Assembly (NCBI RefSeq): GCF_023078275.1
Contig: NC_062971.1
Coordinates: 6,262,001 to 6,326,000, forward strand
Source: Leguminivora glycinivorella
Lineage: Eukaryota; Arthropoda; Insecta; Lepidoptera; Tortricidae
DNA length: 64,000 bases
Reading direction: 5' to 3'
Each line of letters opens with the position of its first letter. The stretch's first letter is position 1. Below, in pieces: positions 22,405-34,073 of the stretch. The notes under the pieces are model-generated. The model made no database searches. It saw only the letters and a list, made by a program, of their open reading frames with translations, and had not been told where the DNA came from. The position numbers and the translations under genes are program-made.

Positions 22405-22683
22405 TTCATGTAATGAATGGGAATATTTGTTGGATCGTCGTAGCATTGAGTATTCTGTCCACAATGTTGATGGCGAGAACTTGTTGCACAATTCTTCAAA
22501 ATATGCCAACAACGCCGTTTCAGATTTGTTTAAAGTTGAAACATTTTTTTGCAATTTCCATGTCAAAACAATCATAACATTTTTTTGGTACGCTTTATCT
22601 GACTTTTCATGTAAGAAATTGTCAGTCACTTTGAGCGCCCATAGCCTTGATTTCTTCGGAAGTGCATTTTTCACCAGAATCAT
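22405..22683 (-). CDS. Possible first exon of a Crypton/tyrosine-recombinase-like protein
   Basis: A 93-codon frame beginning at an ATG (22681-22683, minus strand) and ending exactly at a consensus donor, GAA|GTAAGT, in phase 0. The peptide contains PKKSRLWALK, a helical segment with AYQKNVMIVLTW, then ALLAYFEELCNKFSPSTLWT followed by YSML. The pattern 'one helix, YFxEL..K..PSTLW..YSML' resembles, from memory, the SAM-like core-binding region of Crypton-type tyrosine-recombinase relatives common in insect genomes. The family needs later exons with the catalytic R...H-R...Y residues; I found none downstream (below 22405). It could be an orphan exon, a decayed transposon or part of a host gene. 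A hairpin repeat lies just downstream at 22226-22328. Confidence 0.42.
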
Positions 22684-23551
22684 TTTACTTATGTTTTTGT
22701 ACAATAACGTCGAATTAAAACAAACTTAGTTCAAATAGTTTCGTGATAAGTTTATTTTACCATAGACAAGAGAAATGAAAATAAGTTTTCAATTACGAAA
22801 AATGTGGTTGCGTTCAAGTATTTAAATGTCGATATTATTGGATGTATCAGTCCGAATACATGTACAGTAGTGAAAGAATTATCCTTTAACTCCTGATAAA
22901 GTTGACCTTCCATCATCAGCTCAGCCACATAAAATTATTACCATCAGACGTAAATACTGGTGTACCTTTGAAAAATAGACTAAAAAATCATATGATTACT
23001 GTAGCCTATAACATTTGAAAAGTTTCTCATCGATTACTCAAATGAACTTAATTTGGATACCCTGCTGACAATAATCTAATTTCGACAAAAAAAAATTTAA
23101 GTGCTGGAGTAACATACATAAAAAAAAAAAATTCGTTTTTACAGTTCTTAAAAAGAAGCTGATTTGACTAGGAGGCAAGTAGCCTGTTCGGCTATCCCGG
23201 CTGGTAACTTAAAGAACTGTAGATACTTTTTTCTTCCGCTTGATCGACTGTTCAATATTAATGTACCTATACCTGTTTGATATTCAAGAAATATAAAAAA
23301 CGCTTCTATCATTTACTTTTATAGTGCTTATTTATAGATCACGATGCCAGTAACTTAGAAAATGTAGATATAACATCATTATGTATCATTAATGATATTG
23401 CACTTGTAATCGATCACATTAACTTGATAAGTACCTATAAAAAACTTTTCCACACACGTAGGTATAAATCGTACTATTCAGAAGACAATCTCTTACTGCT
23501 TGTCATTTTGACATGGTTGTAGAGTGACCTAGGGTTCCAACTGGTTGACTG

Positions 23552-23774
23552 TACAGTCAGCTGAAGAGAAAAATAGACCCCCTTTCATACATAATTTGAA
23601 CAGTCAACCAATTGGAACCCTAGGCCACTGTAGAACTATGTCATAGTGACGTTATAAATCAGATTGTAAGAAATCTCTTACTGCTTGTCATTGTGACATG
23701 GTTGTAGAGTGGCCTAGGGTTCCAATTGGTTGACTGTATGTAAGGGGGTCTACTTTTCTCTGTAGCTGACTGTA
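23552..23774. mobile_element. MITE with a second MITE nested in it
   Basis: The outer ends tacagtcagctgaagagaaa and ttctctgtagctgactgta enclose a complete tacagtcaacca MITE (23600-23738). A lone outer-type end is at 5900-5936. Confidence 0.72.
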
Positions 23775-24325
23775 AATCGGATCATATTTACATGACAGTA
23801 CTGCTCATATTTTGTCAAATTCGCTTATAATCGTAAATTATTAGTCGACCCATTATTAGTCAACCATGCGGTCTAGCACAACTTGCACTCTCGCTCGCAA
23901 ATCGCGATACATTTGTATGACATTTGTATGAATTCACGCACAAAAAGTGCAATTTGTGTTAAATCGCCATAACATTAATCTAATAAAGAACTACTCATAC
24001 TACATAATTGAACATAAAGGAAGCAAAATCTCACTTCCATTTTTGCGCCTGCGGTTTGCCTACAAGGAAAATCTTTATAAATGACATTTTATAGCTTAGT
24101 TTTAAAACATGGATGTTGTACGAGAGGTCAACACGATATTGCTTCTGGCCAATATCCGCGTTCTAGAAATCTCTCATTCTTTATTTACTTTGCACTGCAG
24201 TTTCTTTGTTTCAAGGAGCCAACAAACTTGTGGATGTTAAAAGTAATAGCTAGTAAAATTAATAAGATGGTTAATACAAAAAGTATCAAAACCGCTTAAC
24301 TATTTGGGTGTTCTTCGCGTGCCTT

Positions 24326-24392
24326 AAAAAAATATGTTTCGCACACTTAAGTCACAGATTTTATGACTTAAGTGTGCGAAACATATTTTTTT
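24326..24392. repeat. Perfect hairpin, 29-bp arms, 9-nt loop
   Basis: The left arm includes atatgtttcgcacacttaag; the right arm is its exact complement. It may be a MITE relic or the source of a small hairpin RNA; nothing decides. Confidence 0.7.
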
Positions 24393-25487
24393 GATCACAA
24401 TAATGCTTTCTGAAAGCATTCTTGTGCCAATATTCTCACTTACCATGTTAGAACCTTAAGTCTACTATAGGAAAAAATCTAGGGACCCTCACGTAGGTAT
24501 GGTATAAGTTATCGCGGTAACCATGAGGATCACTCCTTTCATCAATTTGTCTAAAAACGATTATTTTACATACCAGAATTTTTTAGGTATCACAACATAG
24601 TATAAAACAAAGTCGCGTCCCGTTGTCTGTCTGTCGTTTCCTTTTATAAATAGTGATTGAAAAGAAATGTTTTATAACATTCAACTTTTCCTGCCGCGAA
24701 ATTTAATTTCAAATTCTCAGCTAAGTATACATATTTTATATTTGTATCTTTATTTTTTTCTTTATTTTCTTTATCTTTAATTATATTAGAGCCAATAGCC
24801 ATTTTATTACTCGCACCAAAAACGTCTCTCATACTTTAAAATAATATTCTAAAAGAGCTGGCTGCTCAACTGGTATCATAAAATATATTTTTGTAAAACA
24901 GGTTTCACATTCAATTATGTACCTAGTACCTACATAAAAAAAAAGTGTTTTAAGTGTTTATAATGACAGAATATATAGTGATTGTAACTTATGCTAAAAT
25001 CATTGAATGGAATACTTTAAACTTACTTTTGTATTTAATCAAATCGGCCCTAAAGCTAAGTCAAACTGGGTGGCAATATTGTAGGCGCAAAGTATAACAA
25101 CCTTGATGTAAAAAAGAACTAAAGTTGATAAAAGTTGATAAAAGTAATTAAAAGGATTAAGCTTTAAAAACTTTCAACTTAATAACTTCAGTACAGTTTT
25201 GCTACTTAGACTTCGTGAAACAGCAAATAATTCATTAAAAAGGTTCTTAAGAAGTGAACGAGTTTCAAACTGGGACTTGTTAAGCGATTTCACTGAATAT
25301 GAGAAAGAATCTGATAAGTATAAATAAAACGTCTTAATTACTTACTTTGATTATGTTTCAAATTCAAGTATTTATTGAACGGTTAAAATAGCATATTTAT
25401 CAGAAAAGTAATTTATACTGAAATGATTGATGTAAACAGAAATTTTAAATAAATAGCATGAGCTGCAATCCATGTATTAACACTCCT
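24393..25487. other. Nothing recognised
   Basis: Very AT-rich, with duplicated short words (gttgataaaa) but no gene or element ends. Confidence 0.4.
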
Positions 25488-25604
25488 GGCAGGCAAGCAT
25501 GGCCGCGCAATAATTGATAAAACATCCGTCCCTATCGCACTTACAAATAGTGAATAGGGACGGCCAGATGTTTTATCATTTATCACGTGGCCATACGCCT
25601 GCCT
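25488..25604. mobile_element. Palindromic MITE, complete
   Basis: ggcaggcaagcatggccgcg at the left is mirrored by cgtggccatacgcctgcc at the right, with inner arms around acttacaaatagtga. Confidence 0.7.
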
Positions 25605-26750
25605 GTACTTTTTATATTAAATAAATAAAAAAAATACAAAAGACTTTTTACCTAAATAGTTAATCATGTAAATAAAACTATAAATCTTATTACAAACATA
25701 CAGAAAATATAACTTATATCATGCATGGCAACATGCCTGAATCTTTGCAACACTAAGTCTAAGCAGCAGCCGAGAACTTGTTATAAAAATACCCGAAGTT
25801 TGAAGGTAAGCTATTTTTAGACGCGGAGGCGTATGAAGTCACGGCCTGACTCATGGCGTACGATCAAAGATACGACAAAAAGGTTACTGTTTTTGCGGAC
25901 CTGAGAGACGTGAGCAAAATTACATATGAGTTGAATGCAATTAGAATTAAACAAAACAGCATATTAAAAATACTGTATGTAAGTTCAAAATGTAAAAATA
26001 AATATTTCAAATGTATTAGGTTAAAAGTTCGTTCTGGTTAACTTGTATACGTACTTTATGTTAGTGCACCGCGCAGTTAGTTGGAAACATTATTTACTTG
26101 CCGTGAGAAAATACCTATAAAGAATATCTGAATATGTAAAAACATTTTTAAGTAGGGAAATTGAAAGCATCAATAATTATACAGAGTAAGCTATAAAATA
26201 AACTTGCACATTTAGTCAAGTAAAACGCTTTGTCTATTTATTAAAGACCACTTAATTCAAACATTATTTAAATTTATTTAATTACTTTATAAACATCGAA
26301 GCGAGATATTTTGCATTATATCTACAAGTAAAATACCATCGGCAATTATAATAATGTGAAGTATAATTATTGTTTCTGTCTGCCAATAGTTGCGCATATT
26401 TTTCTTAACAGAAAGTTACTGTCACTGCATTTAGGTACTATAAACATTGTTCATTGCTCACTGAAGGTACGTAAAATATATTTAAGTATCTCATTTATAA
26501 AACTTACAATCCACAAAATTAAAAGCAGTATTTTAGCATTTACTTATTATGCAAAAACAAGGAAAATAAGTAAATACGTTTTTCAATGATTTCCAGTGTT
26601 ATACCTCGCAGTTTTTTCAATGTTGCAAAAATTTTGTAACGTACAAACTGGAATAATACAAACTATCGAATAGATTAATAAGAAACTATTACATAGTAAT
26701 ATAATATAATGTAAATCCACATTATTGCACAACATTGCATTATTGAACGC
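25605..26750. other. Nothing recognised
   Basis: AT-rich; the frames at 25853 and 26356 have no recognisable domain and biased composition. Confidence 0.4.
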
Positions 26751-26838
26751 TATATCGACTTAATACGTGAGTAACCCGCTTAAAATATTTTTAAATATGT
26801 ATGAGTCTCACGGGAGTTTTATAGTTAAAATTATTGCA
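26751..26838 (-). repeat. Inverted partner of 20127-20255
   Basis: gacttaatacgtgagtaaccc through ttttatagttaaaatt, truncated relative to the 20127 copy. Confidence 0.6.
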
Positions 26839-27498
26839 CAACCTCAGAAATAGTATTTGCGACACACACAGTATTGATGACAGAACAGAGGTAGACAATA
26901 GGCGGTCTTACCGCTAAAGAACCTGTCGCTTCCAGATAACTTAACTTTTTAAAACTAGATATATGAGGTGCAAAACGAAATGCAAACTTAAAAAATTCTT
27001 TCAAAATCTAACCCCCCTATTCATAAACGTACACTAAAGTTATCAAGCCGGTAAAGTTCGTTTGTCCCTTTCTATCACACCAATACGTCGGAAAGGGACA
27101 AATGAACTTTATCGGCTATATATAGAGGACGTTTATGATTAGGAGTAAGTCTTTAACCAGACAATATAACGCTCGTCGGTTTCCACGTTCGGATCGTAAA
27201 ATTCTAACAACCGTAACGACATTCAGTGTCGAGCGATCCGCGGTCCAAATTATGTGCATAATTGTGACCAAAATAGATTTCTAACCGCGAACTGATTTCC
27301 GTACGTACATATTTTTATGTCAAGAACTTTTCGCTAGATTTGATGTACATACAAAAGATAGGAAAATGTAGTTAAGTATCTATTTTTTTTTTGTGTAACT
27401 TGTACACATTTGAGAAATATTATTGTTGGACTTTTAATATACGGATGGTTTACGTCCATAATAAATATAAATATTAGAAATCTGCGTATGGATGAATA

Positions 27499-27677
27499 TC
27501 CACACTAATATTATAAATGGGAAAGTATGTGTGTCTGTTTGTTTGTCCGTCTTTCACGGCAAAACGGAGCGACGAATTGACGTGATTTTTTAAGTGGAGA
27601 TAGTGGAAGGGATGGAGAGTGACATAGGCTACTTTTTGTCTCTTTATAATGCGAGCGAAGCCGCGGGAAAAAGTTAG
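27499..27677 (+). mobile_element. Short Helitron-like element, copy 2
   Basis: Starts TCCACACTAATATTATAAA, ends AAAAAGTTAG (degenerate CTAG), flanked by A and T. Confidence 0.72.
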
Positions 27678-27860
27678 TATTGTATATTTGGAGTTATGTT
27701 AATGACGTGTTAACAAGTTAATACTTAGATATTGTAAGTGTATGAAAAAAATAAAAACTTTGGAGTGCTTTGGATTACTTATTTAAATGACAGAGGACGT
27801 AAACTACACAATGAGCAATAAAACAGATGTCAAAATTAAATGTCCAATTATCGGTCTATG

Positions 27861-28164
27861 TTCGAAAAAGGTCTTCCGGAAATGTCAAAATAGGATCATA
27901 ATAGAATCAAAAGAAACACAATGATATATGAATACTATTTTAGGTTAATTAATTACTCATTGTAATGCAAAAGCGGATTAGATGTGATAAGATTATTAAA
28001 TAACTCTAAGTTTTGATTTGACGGTCAATGATTTATTCTTTTGATTGGCCTCTTAAAAATCAGGGTGATTTTTTCGTATTTAAATCGATTCGATTCGATT
28101 TAAAAATTTAAGGTCGTGAAGGTATAACGTGACATAACGACTTGTATATCCATCACCATCGATC
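27861..28164 (+). repeat. Left copy of ~300-bp direct repeat flanking the CR1-like element
   Basis: 304 bp beginning TTCGAAAAAGG and ending CCATCGATC, directly before the element's microsatellite tail. It matches 33112-33418 with about eight substitutions and a 3-bp indel by my count (around 97% identity). Most simply a very long target-site duplication. Confidence 0.85.
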
Positions 28165-28450
28165 AATCAATCAATCAATCAATCAAAATATTCTTTATTC
28201 AAATAGGCTTACAATAAGCACTTTTAAATTGTCAACAGTGTACAATATTCATCTTATTCTAAATATCAGAGCAATTTATTGGTGCAATAAACAATATTGT
28301 TTTAAAACTACATTGATTTAATAAAATGATATCAATCTAAATTGTATAAAAAAATACTAGTATAAAAACTTCTAGAATAAATTCTAAATGTCAAAAAAAT
28401 TGTGTAAAAATACATTGAATTATCAATATCATCATTAATAAGCTATATAA

Positions 28451-31285
28451 TTAATGGTTTTCAGCAATACTTGTATCCCACAGTGTTTCATCATTCATGT
28501 AGTCTTGTGTGCTATAGTAGGCTTTAGAGATCAGTATACGCTTTACATAATGTTTAAATCGATTAAAAGACAGTTCAGTGATGGCATTAGGAAGTTTGTT
28601 ATAAAATCTTACACAATTACCCATGAATGATTTTTTAATTTTATGGAGCCGAGTGAAGGGCACTGCAAGCTTATGCTTATTTCTAGTGTTTATATTATGT
28701 ACATCACAGTTTTTCTTAAATTTACAAATGTTTTTATGTACATACATAATATTCTCATAAATATATTGACAATGCACTGTCATTATATTAATGTCCTTAA
28801 ACTTATCTCTAAGTGAGTCTCTATGGTTCATTTTGTATATTGCTCGAATAGCCCTCTTCTGCAGAACAAATATGGTATTTATCTCTGAAGCACTGCCCCA
28901 TAGTAAAATACCATATGACATAATGCTGTGAAAGTAACTAAAATAAACTAATCGAGCTGTTTCCACGTCTGTTAACTGACGGATCTTGCTCACTGCAAAT
29001 GCTGCAGAGCTCAGTCTATTCGAGAGGGTAGCAATATGGGGACCCCACTGAAGTTTAGAATCTAAAGTTATGCCAAGAAAAACTGTACTATCTACCAGTT
29101 CCAATTCCTCATCCTTCACAACGACACTTGCTTGTTCATTTTTAGCATTACTCGTTACAAACTTAATACATTTAGTCTTTTCTCATTTAACAATAAGTTA
29201 TTAACACTAAACCAATTAACTACTTCGGAAATAGCATTGTTTACATTTTCACAAGTTTGTTGCTGACGTTTGACTTTGAAAATAAGGGAAGTATCATCTG
29301 CAAACAATACTATATCATGGTGGGTCTTTACAAGATATGGCAGGTCATTAATGTAGATAAGGAACAGGAAAGGCCCCAATATTGATCCCTGCGGTACACC
29401 CATAGAGACTAGTGACCCCGGTGAGCGCTGTCCATTCACGTCGACCCTTTGTATTCTATCGTGTAAGTAAGATTTGACTAAATTCAGTGCCGATCCTCTC
29501 ACTCCATAGTAGTGCAATTTCCTGATCAGTGTTTCATGACAGACGCAATCGAAAGCCTTAGATAAATCACAGAAGATACCCAAGGCATCCTGTGACTCCT
29601 CCCAGGCATCGAAAATCTGTTTGATTAGCTCAACACCAGCGTCGGTTGTTGAGCGACCCCGTGTAAAACCAAATTGTTTATTGTGCATTAGATTATTGAT
29701 GTTAAAATGTTGCAATAGCTGAAATAACACTAACTTTTCAAAAATTTTGCTGAATGTCGGTAACACTGATATCGGTCTAAAATTAGTGGGGTCGGATGTG
29801 CTACCAGATTTAAATAATGGAATGACTTTACTGTGTTTCATAAGATCAGGAAACTCACCACAATCAACACTGTTATTAAAGATAACTACCAAGTCAGGCG
29901 CTACAATTTCTATTAAAGATTTAACACCATGGACAGAGACTCCCCAAAGGTCACAAGTTTTTTAACATTAATTGATTGAAATGCCTTAATTATATCTGAG
30001 GTACTAACATGTTCAAATACAAGGTCTCTACTACATTCTGTGACATTATCTTCTAACAATGTAACGGCAGATGCAGGTGATGAATTTAAGTGCCTAGTTG
30101 TGGAAACTGGTATATCAGTGAAGAACTTTTCAAATTCTGTTGCTACTTCTAAATTGGAATCTACAATTTTGCCATCAATTTTTAATTTCAGTTCATTTGT
30201 TCTTTGCTTTGATCGACCAGTCTCCACGTTAATTACTTTCCACGTTGCTTTAATTATATCGGAACTACTTTTAATTTTCTTGCTTAAATAATTACGTTTA
30301 GCGGTATGACAATCTAATTTAAACTGTTTCGAAAATTGTTTCACATGTTCTTTAAATTCATCACTCGTATTAAACCGCCGTTCCTCATACAAGGCATACA
30401 ATGCACGTCTTCGTTGATGTAACTCTGCAGTTGCCCACTCACTAAAAACTGATGCATCACTAACCGTGACCGTTTTTGTTGTAAATATCGTATTATAATT
30501 TTCCATATATGTGTGAAAGAATGAATTATACATATCATTAGGACTCATGTTTGGAGACAGAACGGGTAGCGCCTGAACTAAACTCTGTTTCATTCTTTCC
30601 ACGCGGTCCGAGGTTACTGGTACAAAAGTTATCTGTTTTTTCCAGGTATTTTTCCTAGCAGCTTCAAATACCATTAATTGACCTAAATGGTCGGACTCTA
30701 AATTGCTGATTACATTTTTTGTAATAGGAAAAATATCTGTGAAAATATTATCTATACAGGTTGCACTAGTAGCAGTCACTCTAGTAGGCTCCATAAAAAT
30801 GTGGTTCAGATTACATGATTTGAAAAATTCAACAGCCTACAACTTAATGTCGAATTTTCTAAAATATTTACATTAAAGTCGCCGCAAATAAGTAATTTCT
30901 TGCTGGAAGGCGATATTTTCAGTAGCACAGATTCCATTATGCTTTCAAATAATTCAAAATTACTTAATGGCGGCCTATACACGCACACAACAATAAATTG
31001 CTCCAATTCTACTGCACTTAGTTCTATAGTCCGTTCAACAGACATGGACACAATATCCTTGCGTTCCTTAAATTTTAACTGATTATTTATTATAATTAAC
31101 GACCCACCATGTATGGAACTATGCCTGGTGAACGAACTTCCTACCTGGTGATTAATAAATTGAGGCATTAATTCATTATTTTTTAACCAGTGTTCAGTAA
31201 TACATAAAATATCTATATAAAAATCCTTCATAAAAAGTTCAATTTGTAAATCTTTCCCTCTAATACATTGAATATTTTGATGCAC
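28451..31285 (-). pseudogene. Retrotransposon ORF2 (endonuclease/reverse transcriptase), frameshifted
   Basis: ORF2 survives in four pieces in three frames. 31285-30806 holds the N-terminal part of an APE-type endonuclease (HQNIQCIRGK, DILCITEHWL, GDFNVN). 30794-29913 carries the end of the endonuclease (ESDHLG, the SDH motif) and the linker. 29892-29155 is the reverse transcriptase core (RPISVLPTFSKIFEK, FCDLSKAFDCV, MGVPQGSILGP, and the catalytic FADDTS). 29119-28451 is the thumb and C-terminal region (VDSTVFLGITLDSKLQW). Catalytic motifs are intact but the frame changes make the copy non-functional. It lies downstream of ORF1 and lacks RNase H. I have not attempted to join the frames. Confidence 0.88.
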
Positions 31286-31374
31286 CAGGTGGATATACTT
31301 CCCTTGCTTACAGTTTTTTTCCTTATATTTACTTAAGTCTAGATTGCCAGAGACAGAATCTTTTGTCTTAAAAG

Positions 31375-32976
31375 CTAGTTTAAATCATTGGTTATGACTG
31401 GAACCAATTCCAAGTTCATACTTTGCTGCTCAATAGGAGCAGAATTGTCTGCCAAATTTTTGGCAGAAATGTCAAGTAAATAGGATAGCGATAATGCTAT
31501 TTGTCTTTTGTAATAATTTGAAAGGTAACAATTACCTTTAGTCAAAAATACCATAGGCATATGGTATTTACTAACAAATTTGTTAGTGTCAATTATGCTA
31601 ACCTTACTACTATATGTACAAAGATTATATAAAGCTATATTTAACTTATGTCTAGTGTTATTTTCTGCCTCTGACATTTGGGAACAGTAGGGGAATGTGA
31701 AAAAAACAATTTTATGCACTGCCATTGAGTTTAACTGTTCAAAGTATTTGACCAAATTATTTTTGTTCACATTGCCCCTATTTCCCATAAAGATAAGCAG
31801 TGTCGTCTGAGAATGAATATCACTGTCATTTAAAATTTGTTTTAAAATATTTTCAAAACTACTATGAGGCAAACAATGGTTGATTGTACTAAGTCCCTTT
31901 AAGTAAAAGTTTAGAAATGAGCTCATATCGCTTCCAATTTCATCACAGTACATAATAACATTAGGCTTAGGTATACATTTTAGAGAAGTGTCGAAAGAGC
32001 TACTACCACTTATATGCTGTTGTTGTAAACTGTCATACAGGCTTGGGTAGAGTGTGCTGGTTGACAAATCCCCGGTCACCTGCTTACATGCACATGACTG
32101 GGCATTGGTCAACGACTCAAAGCGGTCTGAATTATGCTTTATCTGGGATATTAAGTCATCCATAGCCAAAGAATATTCATTAATAACTTTTTTTGAACTT
32201 TCATTTATGCCTTCCAAAGATTTTATTGAATCCTCCAAAGTCTGAATTTTTGATTTTAACGCCTGTGTGTCAGTGTCATACTGTAATTTACTATTTTCTA
32301 ACTGAGCAGAATACAAATCCAACTTATCCACTAAGCCTATATTAACTTTACAATATTTTAATTTTTTAAAAAACAATTTATTTATTTTTGACAGTTTTTC
32401 TTTTTTTCTAATGACTTTATTCAATTTAATATATTTCTTTAGTTTGTTTCCGCTGCAATTTACTAACTTTGGTGTGGTGGTATCATTGGCTAAATCTGTA
32501 GTGACCAAAGGGATTTCAATTGCTGCGGTAACCAACTGGGAGTCAGGCCGGACCAGTTCCTCGAACAAGGTCTGAGTGTGTGCCGCAGCTGCTTGGTTTT
32601 GGGCCTCCCGTAGCTCGTAGATTTGTTCGTGGGCGTCGTGCAGTGCTCTCTCCAATGAGTCGATGTCTTTCAGGGCCTGTTCATATGCAGCATTGCACTC
32701 CATAAACCTGTCAACCGTCTCCTGAAGCCGGGCCCGCTCTGAATTTACATTATTGTAATCACTCTCTAATGTACACAGTTCCTTTTTCAACTTATCGTTC
32801 CTATCAATTACTAATAATAGCTCTTTCTCACTGTCTTCTCTTTCACTGAGCAATTGAGCACTAAATTCCTTGGATTGTTTTAATTCCAGCAAGGTAAGTT
32901 GGAGCTTATCACACTTTTCAGGCTCCTGCTGGAGAGCCGCTGCTGCGGCTGCTGCAGCTGCTCTGCGTGTTTGCAT
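31375..32976 (-). CDS. Retrotransposon ORF1 protein, coiled coil plus SGNH-like domain
   Basis: A 533-residue uninterrupted frame. It starts MQTRR followed by a run of nine alanines, then residues 15-145 form a long predicted coiled coil rich in Leu, Glu and Lys with heptad spacing. A basic Lys-rich segment near 178-205 (KKYIKLNKVIRKKEKLSKIN) could bind RNA. A second coiled-coil segment spans roughly 220-290. The C-terminal third (about 335-510) resembles the SGNH/GDSL-esterase-like domain of CR1-group ORF1 proteins: a CDEIGSDM block, an IFMGNRGN block and a final GNCYLS block. The expected catalytic Asp-x-x-His of the last block is not visible, so it is probably non-catalytic. No CCHC knuckles are seen. 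It likely packages element RNA. The frame is open while ORF2 is broken. Confidence 0.75.
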   Translation of the reverse strand: MQTRRAAAAAAAAALQQEPEKCDKLQLTLLELKQSKEFSAQLLSEREDSEKELLLVIDRNDKLKKELCTLESDYNNVNSERARLQETVDRFMECNAAYEQALKDIDSLERALHDAHEQIYELREAQNQAAAAHTQTLFEELVRPDSQLVTAAIEIPLVTTDLANDTTTPKLVNCSGNKLKKYIKLNKVIRKKEKLSKINKLFFKKLKYCKVNIGLVDKLDLYSAQLENSKLQYDTDTQALKSKIQTLEDSIKSLEGINESSKKVINEYSLAMDDLISQIKHNSDRFESLTNAQSCACKQVTGDLSTSTLYPSLYDSLQQQHISGSSSFDTSLKCIPKPNVIMYCDEIGSDMSSFLNFYLKGLSTINHCLPHSSFENILKQILNDSDIHSQTTLLIFMGNRGNVNKNNLVKYFEQLNSMAVHKIVFFTFPYCSQMSEAENNTRHKLNIALYNLCTYSSKVSIIDTNKFVSKYHMPMVFLTKGNCYLSNYYKRQIALSLSYLLDISAKNLADNSAPIEQQSMNLELVPVITNDLN

Positions 32977-33111
32977 TGTAGATGGGTTTTTAATGTACTA
33001 AACACTAAAACAAAGCAAGAAATTGCTTACTCAAGCTCAGCGGTTGCAGGTAGGTACTTACATGAAATAATGACGCTTAACTATGTCTACACTTGTTCTA
33101 GCCTTGTACAC

Positions 33112-33418
33112 TTCGAAAAAACTGGTCTTCCGGAAATGTCAAAATAGGATCATAATGGAATCAAAAGAAACACAATGATATATGAATACTATTTTAGGTT
33201 AATTAATTACTCATTGTAATGCAAAAGCGGATTAGATGTGATAAGATTATTAAATAACTCTAATTTTTGATTTGACGGTCAATGATTTATTCTTTTGATT
33301 CTCCTCTTAAAAATCAAGGTGCTTTTTTCGTATTTAAATCGATTCGATTCGATTTAAAAATTTAAGGTCGTGAAGGTATAACGTGTCATAACGACTTGTA
33401 TATCCATCACCATAGATC
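33112..33418 (+). repeat. Right copy of ~300-bp direct repeat flanking the CR1-like element
   Basis: 307 bp beginning TTCGAAAAAACTGG and ending CCATAGATC, abutting the 5' end of the element. Sequence beyond it (from 33419) has no counterpart at the left flank. Confidence 0.85.
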
Positions 33419-34073
33419 CTTAAATAGTAGGTACTACCTTTAATTCCCCTACTAGACGGTGTGCTCAAATTACTGCACCCATGCGATTAAAACTGCACTG
33501 CTGCCATTAGTTTGGCGAGGAACAGACGCCTATGGAGGGGCCTAGTCTTCAACAGAATGACATGATGTCATGATCCTCAGCATTGAGGGAACGACTAAAG
33601 CAGAAGACTACCTTTAATAGCAGTTTGCTATTAACAGAAATAAATATAACAGATATGAACATTAATTTAAATCACAGAGTTGAAAAAGAAAGTAAAATAA
33701 AGTTAAAATGCATGACATAAAATGGATGATACTTGGGAGTTCCGATTTAGTACGGCGGCCCTTCTTTAAAAGTTAGAAGATGAATGACACACGCCCGAAG
33801 CTAATTAAGGTACAAAAACGTGAAGTAAAAAATATTGTTTTATTCCATAATTTGAGGTCCACACTAACTCTATAAAGTAATAAAACATCTAGTGATTTAA
33901 TGCAAAAATATTTTTTTTAACTACCTATGTTAAAAAATATTTTTGCACAAGCATACGAGCCAGTAGAACAAATCAGTAGCAAATTTTAAATAATTTATCC
34001 GTTCCTAACCAATCGCTATAGTTATAATGTTCTATCTCATCTTTATAGTTTTAAGCCGAGTTAATAGAACAAT
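33419..34073. other. Mostly unrecognised intergenic DNA
   Basis: 33540-33620 has a cctcagcattgagggaacgac word that may be a retroelement scrap; the rest is featureless. Confidence 0.35.

Larger units (their letters stand above)
28165..33111 (-). mobile_element. CR1-group non-LTR retrotransposon, near full length
   Basis: About 4.95 kb on the minus strand: a 135-nt leader, intact ORF1 (32976-31375), broken ORF2 with endonuclease and reverse transcriptase, a roughly 290-nt 3' UTR and a (GATT)5-type microsatellite tail (28165-28184 read on plus as aatc units) instead of poly(A). The tail type, the absence of RNase H and the coiled-coil ORF1 with an esterase-like C-terminus point to the CR1/L2/Kiri group; the exact clade cannot be assigned by eye. 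Direct repeats of about 300 bp abut both ends. Frameshifts show this copy is dead. Confidence 0.85.

Noticed and set aside
22393..22704. The full 103-codon frame as the protein
   Set aside because: Its first codon is TTG; the ATG at 22683 and donor at 22405 give a better exon.
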